Shown piece after piece: positions 1-5,053 of a DNA stretch of 5,053 bases. Origin of the DNA: Gammaproteobacteria bacterium (GTDB taxonomy: Bacteria > Pseudomonadota > Gammaproteobacteria > Enterobacterales > Psychrobiaceae); NCBI GenBank assembly GCA_013214885.1, contig JABSRS010000272.1, positions 1 to 5,053 of the forward strand, in the 5' to 3' direction. Positions within the stretch are counted from its first letter, which is position 1. Each line of letters opens with the position of its first letter. Under the pieces are notes generated by a model. That model was not told where the DNA came from. It saw only the letters and a list, made by a program, of their open reading frames with translations, and made no database searches. The translations under genes were made by a program, and so were the position numbers.

Positions 1-1
1 A

Positions 2-571
2 CTTGGCGGTGTTGCTGGTCGGTTATGTAAGCGCAGCGTCACTATTGCAGATAGTCCAATGCGCGTTCAAACGGGCGCATTATCACTATTGCCATTACCT
101 GTTGATAACGATGGCGCACCACTAACCAGTGCGGTTACTGCTGCATTAGATGCGATTCGATTTAGTTGTGTTCAGTTTTACCCAGATTTTGACGGCACTT
201 ATTTTGGTGACGTCAACATGCTTGATGCCGAGGGTGGCGATTATCAAACTATTGAATCAGGTCGAATCGTTGACAAGGTTGCGCGTCGAGTTCGTATCAT
301 TGCGATTTATCAAGTTAAGAACCGTCGATTAAATAACTCACCATCTGGCATTGCTTATGGTAAGCGAGTGATGGGCAAGCCAATGCGCGAAATGGCGAAA
401 AGTATCAACATTGGTGCTGATAAGTTCCCTGGTGAAATTCATGAACCTAAAGACGATTCAATCAGCTTAACCTTTATGAATGCGCGTCAATTACGAGTGA
501 TGATTAAGGTTCAGCCTATTGATTCACCAAGTGAAATTTTAATCGGCATCATGCTAGATAAAGCGGAATAA
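2..571 (+). CDS. Contractile tail sheath protein, DUF2586-like (partial, N-terminus outside window)
   Basis: This is the C-terminal 189 residues of a tail sheath subunit, the protein that polymerises around the tail tube and contracts to drive it into the host. The frame is open from base 2 with no stop. The residues before the Met at 59 (AGRLCKRSVTIADSP) already read as family sequence, so that Met is internal and the true start lies upstream of the window. Segments typical of DUF2586 as I recall them are YPDFDGTYFGD followed by EGGDY, then RIVDKVARRVRIIAIY, then KPMREMAKS, and a C-terminal beta-rich stretch (LRVMIKVQPIDSP) resembling the sheath region that contacts neighbouring subunits. 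Some DUF2586 members are labelled gpL; the sheath role rests on family knowledge and on the tube gene following directly. Full-length relatives are roughly 350-400 aa, so about half is present. The stop at 569-571 merges into the next gene's ribosome-binding site. Confidence 0.85.
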   Translation, partial: LGGVAGRLCKRSVTIADSPMRVQTGALSLLPLPVDNDGAPLTSAVTAALDAIRFSCVQFYPDFDGTYFGDVNMLDAEGGDYQTIESGRIVDKVARRVRIIAIYQVKNRRLNNSPSGIAYGKRVMGKPMREMAKSINIGADKFPGEIHEPKDDSISLTFMNARQLRVMIKVQPIDSPSEILIGIMLDKAE

Positions 572-581
572 GGAATAAATT

Positions 582-1034
582 ATGTCAGGTAAAGCATTAG
601 GCGGTAAGGACTTTGATGTCTTTGTTGGTGACACAATGGTTCATGTCATCGAGGCATCAGTAAAAATCACCGATGGTCGTAAACCTAAAAAAGTTCGTGG
701 TATCACCAAGGGCTATATAGATGGTCCTGTTGACGCAGAAGTCACCTTGAAACTTGATCATGAAAACTTTTTGTTGTTGCAAGAGCAAGCAAAAGCGGCC
801 GGGAGTTGGAAAGGCATCGAACCGTTTGATATCTCGTTTACAGCAGAGGTGTCAGCGGGTGCTAAAAATATTGAAGCCTTTGGCGTGTTGCCATCGCTTG
901 ACGATATTTTAAACATCAAAGCCGAGGGTGGCGAAGAAGATACCACCACTATCAAAGGCATTGTTACATCAACTGATTTTGTGAAAATCAACGGTGTTCC
1001 ATACCTAACAGCCGAAGAAACGCGAGACTTGTAA
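582..1034 (+). CDS. Tail tube protein, DUF2597-like
   Basis: A 150-aa protein expected to be the major tail tube subunit, which stacks as rings to form the DNA channel inside the sheath. It starts MSGKALGGKDFDVFVGD and continues with alternating beta-strand-like segments (VHVIEASVKITDG, VDAEVTLKLDHENF, EPFDISFTAEVSAG), consistent with the small beta-barrel fold of phage tube and Hcp-like proteins. No signal peptide or membrane segment is visible. The sheath-then-tube order and the length support the DUF2597 assignment, which I make from recognition and not from a search. The start is well supported: TAAGGAA at 569-575 gives a strong Shine-Dalgarno core (AAGGA, 570-574) seven bases before the ATG, and it overlaps the sheath stop codon. 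Only 10 bases separate it from the sheath, and two separate it from the next gene, so the genes are almost certainly cotranscribed. An abundant structural product fits the good ribosome site. Confidence 0.85.
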   Translation: MSGKALGGKDFDVFVGDTMVHVIEASVKITDGRKPKKVRGITKGYIDGPVDAEVTLKLDHENFLLLQEQAKAAGSWKGIEPFDISFTAEVSAGAKNIEAFGVLPSLDDILNIKAEGGEEDTTTIKGIVTSTDFVKINGVPYLTAEETRDL

Positions 1035-1036
1035 TC

Positions 1037-1633
1037 ATGAAAATTACCGTAGAACTTTTATTAGCCGCAATGAATCAATGCAAATATCGCGTGTTTGAGG
1101 GTGAGTTGAATCTCAACTTGATCGGTGTTCGAAACAAGAACACCAGAGCAAACACTTTTAACGATGTGATGTGTGCGCTTTTTCAAGTGAACGGTAATTG
1201 GCAATTGTTGCAATTCAAATGCACAACCGATCCAGGTACTTATTATCGTAAAGAGCCATTGAATATTGATGGCACGGCAATTATTGCAGCGATGCAGCAT
1301 CGCAGTTTATGGACGTTTGGTTATCACCAAGGAAAATATCCTGCCTTGGTGCAAAACATGCCAGTGACAGTTCATCGAGATAAAGACTTGGATGATGAAT
1401 TAGACATGGACGTCACCCAAACGGGATATTTTGGCATTAACTGCCACCGTGCAAGTGCTAATCATGAATCAAAACAAGTTGATCGCTGGAGTGCTGGTTG
1501 CCAGGTGTTTGCAAACCCTGCCAACTTTGAAGAATTTTTAAACCTGTGCCTAGAGTCGGCACAGCAATGGGGTAATACATTTACCTACACCTTGTTAACG
1601 CAAGAACAATTACAAAGCGGAGAGAGAACATAA
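1037..1633 (+). CDS. L,D-transpeptidase-like (YkuD-type motif) protein in the tail cassette
   Basis: A 198-aa protein with no visible signal peptide or membrane segment. Near its C-terminus it reads GINCHR (residues 133-138) and WSAGCQVFANP (151-161). H137, fourteen residues, then S152-A153-G154-C155 follows the spacing of the YkuD L,D-transpeptidase signature H-x(14-17)-[ST]-H-G-C; the second His is Ala here. C155 would be the nucleophile and H137 its partner. Other apparently constrained parts are IGVRNKNT (29-36), TTDPGTYY (63-70), YHQGKYPALVQNMPVTVHRD (96-115) and GNTFTYTLL (179-187). From memory these resemble unannotated proteins common in Bacteroidetes and their phages. YkuD enzymes crosslink or cleave peptidoglycan stem peptides, so a cell-wall role is inferred, not shown. 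The gene lies between tube and chaperone, and its TAA overlaps the next ATG (TAATG). Its own Shine-Dalgarno is weak, with GAG at 1024-1026. Alternatives are an endolysin, a virion-associated enzyme, or an inactive structural relative. Confidence 0.65.
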   Translation: MKITVELLLAAMNQCKYRVFEGELNLNLIGVRNKNTRANTFNDVMCALFQVNGNWQLLQFKCTTDPGTYYRKEPLNIDGTAIIAAMQHRSLWTFGYHQGKYPALVQNMPVTVHRDKDLDDELDMDVTQTGYFGINCHRASANHESKQVDRWSAGCQVFANPANFEEFLNLCLESAQQWGNTFTYTLLTQEQLQSGERT

Positions 1634-1935
1634 TGGCTTTTGAACAAAAAATAGAACTTGATGTGAACGGTGTTGAAATTAAGTTCAACGTTAATGTGGC
1701 GGCTTATAACAAGTTTCAAAACTCATCGACCATGGTGAACAAGATTCAGCCAGCAACTAACTTTTTAATGAATGTTGTTGATGATAGCGACAAGAAAACA
1801 TTGAAAAATATTTTGCAACAACCAGGTGCGGCAATGTACATCGTTTCTGCTGTTGTTGATGAATACCAGCCAGAGTTTAATATCACAGTAAAAAAATCGA
1901 ACAGCGAGCAAAAGACATCGGCAGAAGCCGAGTAG
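1633..1935 (+). CDS. Tail assembly chaperone, short form (gpG-like)
   Basis: A 100-aa acidic/amphipathic protein in the position of the tail assembly chaperone, directly before the tape measure. It begins MAFEQKIELDVNGVEIKFNV, a beta-hairpin-like start common in this chaperone group (I believe the family formerly DUF2765, Phage_TAC_10), followed by a helical core (YNKFQNSSTMVNKI, KKTLKNILQQPG) and a charged low-complexity tail (KKSNSEQKTSAEAE). Such chaperones bind the tape measure and hold it for tube assembly; they are normally not in the mature virion. The start is clear: GGAGAGAG at 1619-1626 sits six bases before the ATG, which overlaps the preceding TAA. Codons 87-88 form a slippery AAA AAA preceded by A, so the tail after residue 88 would be replaced in a minority of products (see the extension at 1896-2090). 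The family call is from recognition of position and pattern. Confidence 0.8.
   Translation: MAFEQKIELDVNGVEIKFNVNVAAYNKFQNSSTMVNKIQPATNFLMNVVDDSDKKTLKNILQQPGAAMYIVSAVVDEYQPEFNITVKKSNSEQKTSAEAE
1890..1896 (+). promoter_or_regulatory. -1 ribosomal frameshift slippery heptamer A AAA AAA
   Basis: Bases 1888-1896 read GTA AAA AAA in the chaperone frame, so the last A of GTA plus two Lys codons form a perfect X XXY YYZ heptamer (A AAA AAA). The -1 frame is closed by TAA at 1878-1880, just upstream, and then stays open from 1881 to 2087. The heptamer therefore falls inside the 55-base window (1881-1935) in which slippage could join the two frames. Tail chaperone genes of lambda (gpG-gpGT) and P2 (gpE-E') use the same -1 arrangement. 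Efficiency cannot be read from sequence. Confidence 0.8.
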
Positions 1936-2090
1936 ATCAATTGTTCGCTTACCATGTGAAATGGTTGCCGACATTGTCGGTAACCGATGAATCATTAGCT
2001 CAAGCATTGTTTATTGAAAACGACAATCGAGAGCAACTACAAATTGCCGTCAATAATGGCATTTGTCGTGTACTAAATAACAGCGAGTAG
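1896..2090 (+). CDS. Tail assembly chaperone C-terminal extension, made by -1 frameshift (gpGT-like)
   Basis: After slippage at the heptamer, translation resumes at base 1896 with ATC GAA CAG. It adds 64 residues beginning IEQRAKDIGRSRVDQLFAYH and containing WLPTL, SLAQALFIEND and REQLQIAVNNGICRVL, then stops with TAG at 2088-2090, six bases before the tape-measure ATG. Joined to the first 88 chaperone residues, this gives a 152-aa product. There is no ATG in this frame between 1881 and 2087; only TTG/GTG/ATT starts without a convincing ribosome site are available, which argues against an independent gene. The segment fills the otherwise empty gap before the tape measure. It resembles, from memory, the short W/YLP...SLA.AL proteins often annotated separately after this chaperone (DUF6890), which may be the same frameshift product miscalled. 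In lambda the extension recruits tube subunits to the chaperone-coated tape measure; that role is inferred here. Confidence 0.75.
   Translation: MEQRAKDIGRSRVDQLFAYHVKWLPTLSVTDESLAQALFIENDNREQLQIAVNNGICRVLNNSE
1918..1931 (+). other. Small hairpin downstream of the slippery site
   Basis: TCGGC (1918-1922), loop AGAA, GCCGA (1927-1931) form a perfect 5-bp stem in the RNA. It begins 21 bases after the heptamer, farther than the 5-9 bases usual for frameshift-stimulating structures, so a stimulatory role is uncertain. It lies immediately before the 0-frame stop at 1933-1935. It could be a weak pausing element or chance. Confidence 0.3.
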
Positions 2091-2096
2091 AGCAGT

Positions 2097-4337
2097 ATGC
2101 TTAGTAAACTTGAAAAACTCATGTATTCAATCGGGGTGGTCGATAAGGTCACTGGTCCCGTGAATAAAATCATGGGTAAAATGCAACAGCTAAGCTCACA
2201 AACTGCATCTGCTCAAGATCAAATGATGCGCGGCATGATGGGCGCGGCTGGCGGAGCCATGATGCTGGTTGGTTCGCTTAACCCTGCGATTGCCGCAAAT
2301 GAGGCGTTAGGTGAAGTAAGTTCGCTTGGTGTCGCTGAAAGTTCATTGCAACAACTCAATCAAACATCGCTCAACTTTGCCGCGCAATATGGCGGCAATG
2401 CGGCTGATGTTATTAGCTCGTCTTATGATATTCAATCATCAATTTCTGGTCTAACCGGTGAAGAACTTAGTGCCTTTACTCGAGCATCGGCAATTATGGC
2501 CAAAGGAACAAAATCAGACGCATCAACCGCCACCGATTATATGGGCACCATGTATGGCATTTACCAAAACAGTGCTAAAGACATGGGAAAAAATGCGTGG
2601 GTTGAACAACTAGCAGGTCAAACCGCCACCGCTGTTCGCATGTTTAAAACCAATGGTAGCGAAATGGCTAGTGCCTTTAGCAACTTGGGCGCAGGTGCGC
2701 AAAGTCATGGTATTGAAATGGCTGAATCGATGGCAGTGCTTGGGCAATTACAAGCAACCATGTCTGGTTCTGAGGCTGCAACAAAATATAAAGCATTCTT
2801 ATCTGGTGTTGGTAAAGCACAGCAAGCATTAGGGGTTCAATTAACCGACACCCAAGGCAAGTTGTTACCAATGGCTGATGTACTTCAAGTAATTCAAGGC
2901 AAGTTTGGCGCAATTGATACCGTTGCTAAATCAGACGCATTGAAAAAAGCCTTTGGCAGTGAAGAGGCAGTTGGATTAATCAAATCATTGTTACCACAGG
3001 TTGATCAACTAACTGGCAACATTGCCGAGCTAAACAAGCAATCAGGTATGCAAACCGCTATTGATATGGCAAACGCTCAAACAAGCGCATGGCAACGGTT
3101 AAGCGGTGGTTTTAATGCAGCAGCTACCGCATTAGGGCAAGCAGTATTGCCGATTATTGAGCCTGTTGTTGAAATGCTGGCATCGATGTTAGGCGGTGTA
3201 CTTTGGTTAACTCAAGAATTCCCAATGCTAACAGGTGTTGTTGCAGCGGCTGCGGTTGGCATTACTGCGCTAATGGTCGCGGTAAGCGCGGTAAATTTAG
3301 TGATGGGTATTTATCGTTTTGCCTTAATTAGTGTTGGTGCAGCAACCAGTGCCATGACTATTATTACCAAAGTTTGGCAAGCATCATTATTCGCGTTGCG
3401 TGTCGTTGGGTTCTTAGGCTTGATTGCAACAACAGGTGCTTATCTTGCGATGATGGCAATTTATAAGGGCGCAATGTTAGCCGCCGAAGGTGCAACGTGG
3501 TTATTTAATGCCGCGTTAACCGCTAACCCAATTGGGCTAGTGATCGCTGGCGTTGTTGGATTAATCTCAGGGATTGCCGCCTTAGTTTATTACTGGGATG
3601 AAATAGTTTCAGCCTTTCAAGATACTGCTTGGGGTAAGGCATTAGGGGGGGTATTTGATTGGATATCCGAAAAGTTTAGCCTGTTCATTGATGGCGTAAC
3701 TTGGGTGCTTGAAGCATTGGGTTTAATGGACGGTAAAAAAGTTGAACTAGAAACATCAGTAAAACAACCAGCTGCTATTGAGGCATTAAATGCTGATATC
3801 ACCACTGGCATACCAGCCAATGTTTACACCCCAAATGCATCACCAATTGATGCGGCTAACTTGGTAACGTTTAATGATGGGGCAGCGCAGCAACCATCAG
3901 TGTTAAACATCGTATCGAGTAGCGAAAAGATTGAGCAACACAAGAAAATTAACCAAGCACTTGCCATTTCAAACGTTGGTTTACCAGCAAATGTTTACAC
4001 GCCCAATGCAGCACAAATTGGTGCGGCTAACTTGGTAGCGTTTAATGATATGTCAGCACAGCAATCATCAGTGCTAAACATTGCCCAAAACACTGCCCAA
4101 AACACTGCCCAAAGCAGTGAAAAAATTGAGCAATACAAACAGAGCAATCAAGCCCTTGCCACGACCAATACGCAACGGGTCAGCAAAACCAATTACTTTG
4201 CGCAAAACAATAACAGCAGCAATAGCAATTCGAGCGCATCAACTGATAACAGCAAGCGCGTTTACATCGATAACCTGACAATGAAAAGTGACAACATAAG
4301 CGATGATTTTGAACAACTGATGGAGCTAGCCGGTTAA
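2097..4337 (+). CDS. Tail tape measure protein
   Basis: A 746-aa tape measure protein, the helical rod that sets tail length and sits in the tube lumen until DNA ejection. The N-terminus (MLSKLEKLMYSIGVVDKVTG) leads into a Met/Gln/Ala-rich helical stretch. Residues about 60-270 look like the TP901-type core (PhageMin_Tail): ALGEVSSLGV, SLNFAAQYGGNAADV, ASAIMAKGTKSDASTATDYM, ASAFSNLGAGAQSHGI, MSGSEAATKYKAFL. Residues about 345-500 hold several long hydrophobic segments (LPIIEPVVEMLASMLGGVLW, VVAAAAVGITALMVAVSAVN, LVIAGVVGLISGIAALVYYW) of the kind proposed to enter the host membrane. Residues 573-693 are two copies of a repeat; an Asn/Ser-rich linker (704-719) precedes a short charged end, VYIDNLTMKS to ELAG. 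At about 1.5 angstrom per residue the tail would be near 110 nm. The ribosome site is weak (GAG at 2085-2087), suggesting coupling to translation of the frameshift product ending six bases earlier. Its TAA overlaps the next ATG. Confidence 0.9.
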   Translation: MLSKLEKLMYSIGVVDKVTGPVNKIMGKMQQLSSQTASAQDQMMRGMMGAAGGAMMLVGSLNPAIAANEALGEVSSLGVAESSLQQLNQTSLNFAAQYGGNAADVISSSYDIQSSISGLTGEELSAFTRASAIMAKGTKSDASTATDYMGTMYGIYQNSAKDMGKNAWVEQLAGQTATAVRMFKTNGSEMASAFSNLGAGAQSHGIEMAESMAVLGQLQATMSGSEAATKYKAFLSGVGKAQQALGVQLTDTQGKLLPMADVLQVIQGKFGAIDTVAKSDALKKAFGSEEAVGLIKSLLPQVDQLTGNIAELNKQSGMQTAIDMANAQTSAWQRLSGGFNAAATALGQAVLPIIEPVVEMLASMLGGVLWLTQEFPMLTGVVAAAAVGITALMVAVSAVNLVMGIYRFALISVGAATSAMTIITKVWQASLFALRVVGFLGLIATTGAYLAMMAIYKGAMLAAEGATWLFNAALTANPIGLVIAGVVGLISGIAALVYYWDEIVSAFQDTAWGKALGGVFDWISEKFSLFIDGVTWVLEALGLMDGKKVELETSVKQPAAIEALNADITTGIPANVYTPNASPIDAANLVTFNDGAAQQPSVLNIVSSSEKIEQHKKINQALAISNVGLPANVYTPNAAQIGAANLVAFNDMSAQQSSVLNIAQNTAQNTAQSSEKIEQYKQSNQALATTNTQRVSKTNYFAQNNNSSNSNSSASTDNSKRVYIDNLTMKSDNISDDFEQLMELAG
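3645..3651 (+). repeat. G7 homopolymer inside the tape measure gene
   Basis: Seven consecutive G bases encode GlyGly plus the first base of Val in ALGGVFDW. It is the only G run this long in the window. The reading frame is intact across it, with no sign of disruption. The flanking base is A, so it does not form a -1 heptamer in this frame. Confidence 0.9.
3813..4175 (+). repeat. In-frame tandem duplication in the tape measure C-terminus (two 57- to 64-aa units)
   Basis: Copy 1 covers 3813-3983 (residues 573-629) and copy 2 covers 3984-4175 (630-693). Both begin PANVYTPNA, then share AANLV, FND, AQQ, SVLNI, SEKIEQ and NQALA in the same order. Over the first 99 bases I count 14 mismatches by eye, about 86% identity, many at third codon positions. 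Copy 2 is longer because it carries 24 extra bases, two additional 12-base units at 4080-4115. Direct abutment with a 171-base period indicates duplication within this gene and not convergent sequence. Confidence 0.9.
4080..4115 (+). repeat. 12-base microrepeat, three copies
   Basis: ATTGCCCAAAAC (4080-4091), ACTGCCCAAAAC (4092-4103) and ACTGCCCAAAGC (4104-4115) run head to tail and encode IAQN-TAQN-TAQS. The matching place in the first large repeat copy has no such expansion. The unit differs by only one base between neighbouring copies, which fits recent slipped-strand expansion in steps of four codons. Confidence 0.9.
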
Positions 4338-4660
4338 TGTCTTTTTACCATATTGATTTAAATATTGTTGACGGTGATTTTGTTTTTAACCAGTCACTAA
4401 GCGCAGACACGCTACAAGCGGCAAACGTTATTGCTCAAGATGTTAAACACCGAATTATTGAAAGCGGCATCTTGATTAAGTTGGTCAAGTTGCGCAACGT
4501 CAATGGCATTGCCCAAATATTGACTGAGCTGGAGCTGGAAGTGGAAAAAGATAATCGACTGAAACCAGGTACTATTTTAGTGAACTACAACACTGATCGC
4601 ACCTTATCAATTGAAGCTGAAACAAGGCAGTACGGCAAAGTGAAACTGGCGGGAGCATAA
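4337..4660 (+). CDS. Baseplate wedge protein, DUF2590-like (gp25/gpW-like)
   Basis: A 107-aa protein with the layout of DUF2590, which I take to be the gp25/gpW-like baseplate wedge component of HP1/K139-type phages. It has a short beta start (FYHIDLNIVDGDFVFNQS), then VIAQDVKHRIIESGILIKLV (residues 31-50), corresponding to the conserved I.QDi.h.l..SG segment that precedes the core helix in such proteins. Next come a helical stretch ending ILTELELEVEKDNRLKPGT and a final pair of strands (ILVNYNTDRTLSIEAETRQY). In related phages this protein connects the tube/sheath initiation complex to the wedge. The ATG overlaps the tape measure TAA (TAATG), with GGAG at 4322-4325 eleven bases upstream. It ends one base before the baseplate J start. 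No signal or membrane segment is seen. The family call is by recognition of pattern plus position between tape measure and gpJ. Confidence 0.8.
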   Translation: MSFYHIDLNIVDGDFVFNQSLSADTLQAANVIAQDVKHRIIESGILIKLVKLRNVNGIAQILTELELEVEKDNRLKPGTILVNYNTDRTLSIEAETRQYGKVKLAGA

Positions 4661-4661
4661 C

Positions 4662-5053
4662 ATGATACCAAATTTTAAAAAGATGATGAGCGACGCTGGA
4701 TTACCCGTTGATAACGACGTTGCAAAGCAGCAGTGGGATAAAGAATTAGCGCAGCAACAAATAACGGTTGAAAACAACAGCCCGTTTAGCCCGTTTTGGC
4801 GCACCGTTGAGGCACTAATCACTAAGCCTGTTGTTGCCTTATTAGATTGGATTTCAAAAAGCCTCATGCCAGACATGTTTATTATGACGGCAAGGCGTGA
4901 GGCGTTAATAACACTCCATGGTCCAAGTCGAAACGTGTTTGTTTATGATGCAATTAAAGCCAAGGGGATTTTGAAATTAACTCGGGTGAATACTACTGGC
5001 GCATTAACTCTTAATGTTGGGTCACTAATCGAATCAGATAGTATTGGCGGTGT
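4662..5053 (+). CDS. Baseplate J-like protein (partial, C-terminus outside window)
   Basis: The first 130 residues of a baseplate J protein, the wedge component that with the gp25-like protein forms the baseplate rim. The start MIPNFKKMMSDAGLP is followed by a Gln-rich charged helix, SPFSPFWRTVEALITKPVVA (residues 40-59), and LDWISKSLMPDMFIMTA (61-77), which matches the gpJ-family N-terminus ending in the ..lp..f..tA.g..L segment. At residue 100 the beta domain begins: AKGILKLTR, then TTGALTLNVGSLIESD, the counterpart of the usual a.G.v.fTr....g.v.ipaGt.v.t. The frame remains open to the last base. The ATG at 4662 has GGGAG at 4651-4655 six bases upstream and follows the previous stop by one base, so the start is firm. 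Some relatives are annotated simply as phage baseplate assembly protein J. Confidence 0.85.
   Translation, partial: MIPNFKKMMSDAGLPVDNDVAKQQWDKELAQQQITVENNSPFSPFWRTVEALITKPVVALLDWISKSLMPDMFIMTARREALITLHGPSRNVFVYDAIKAKGILKLTRVNTTGALTLNVGSLIESDSIGG

Noticed and set aside
59..61. ATG as the start of a 170-aa gene
   Set aside because: The frame is open to the window edge and the residues upstream read as sheath-family sequence, so this Met is internal to a truncated gene.
758..991. Reverse-strand open frames opposite the tube, chaperone, tape measure and J genes
   Set aside because: They lie wholly opposite well-supported genes, lack ribosome sites and show no recognisable protein pattern.
1977..1987. 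Palindrome TCGGTAACCGA
   Set aside because: Only a one-base centre between the 5-base arms, within coding sequence; it cannot form a useful hairpin and shows no operator context.
1941..2090. Independent small gene starting at TTG 1941 or GTG 1956
   Set aside because: No convincing ribosome site for either start. The frameshift explanation accounts for the open frame, the slippery heptamer and the position.
3813..4175. Repeats as a CRISPR array or DNA-level regulatory repeat
   Set aside because: The copies abut without spacers, keep reading frame and differ largely as coding sequence does, so they are a protein-level duplication.
4081..4278. 65-aa open frame on the + strand inside the tape measure
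   Set aside because: It is a shadow frame of the repeat and low-complexity region (Lys/Pro/Thr-rich periodic translation), with no ribosome site.

Overview
The window is a compact stretch of the tail-morphogenesis operon of a contractile-tailed temperate phage or prophage. Every supported gene lies on the + strand, and gaps between genes are 10 bases or fewer once a likely frameshifted extension is counted. Gene content and order (sheath with a DUF2586-type C-terminus, DUF2597-type tube, tail assembly chaperone, tape measure, DUF2590-type baseplate wedge, baseplate J) match what I recall of the HP1/K139-like branch of the P2-related phages of Gammaproteobacteria. The sequence is AT-leaning (low-to-mid 40s % GC by eye, not counted). 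That fits a marine gammaproteobacterial host such as Vibrio, Shewanella, Pseudoalteromonas or Colwellia relatives, but 5 kb of phage DNA cannot fix the host. I see no integrase, attachment site, tRNA, insertion sequence, CRISPR array, promoter or terminator.

Layout: 2-571 is the C-terminal half of the tail sheath, cut by the window edge. 582-1034 is the tail tube. 1037-1633 is an unexpected 198-aa protein carrying an H-x14-SAGC signature like the active site of YkuD-type L,D-transpeptidases. 1633-1935 is the tail assembly chaperone. A perfect A AAA AAA slippery heptamer at 1890-1896 would let ribosomes slip to the -1 frame and continue to 2090, giving a 152-aa long form. 2097-4337 is a 746-aa tape measure protein with a recently duplicated 57-aa segment near its C-terminus. 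4337-4660 is the gp25/gpW-like baseplate wedge protein. 4662-5053 is the N-terminal 130 residues of baseplate J, cut by the window edge.

How the parts work together: tube and sheath subunits polymerise around the tape measure, which sets tail length. The two chaperone forms keep the tape measure soluble and recruit tube subunits. The wedge and J proteins build the baseplate on which the tail nucleates. The L,D-transpeptidase-like protein sits where, as I recall, HP1/K139-type phages often carry holin and endolysin genes. It is therefore a candidate cell-wall enzyme, for lysis or for modifying host peptidoglycan, and it is the most interesting item here together with the frameshift cassette.
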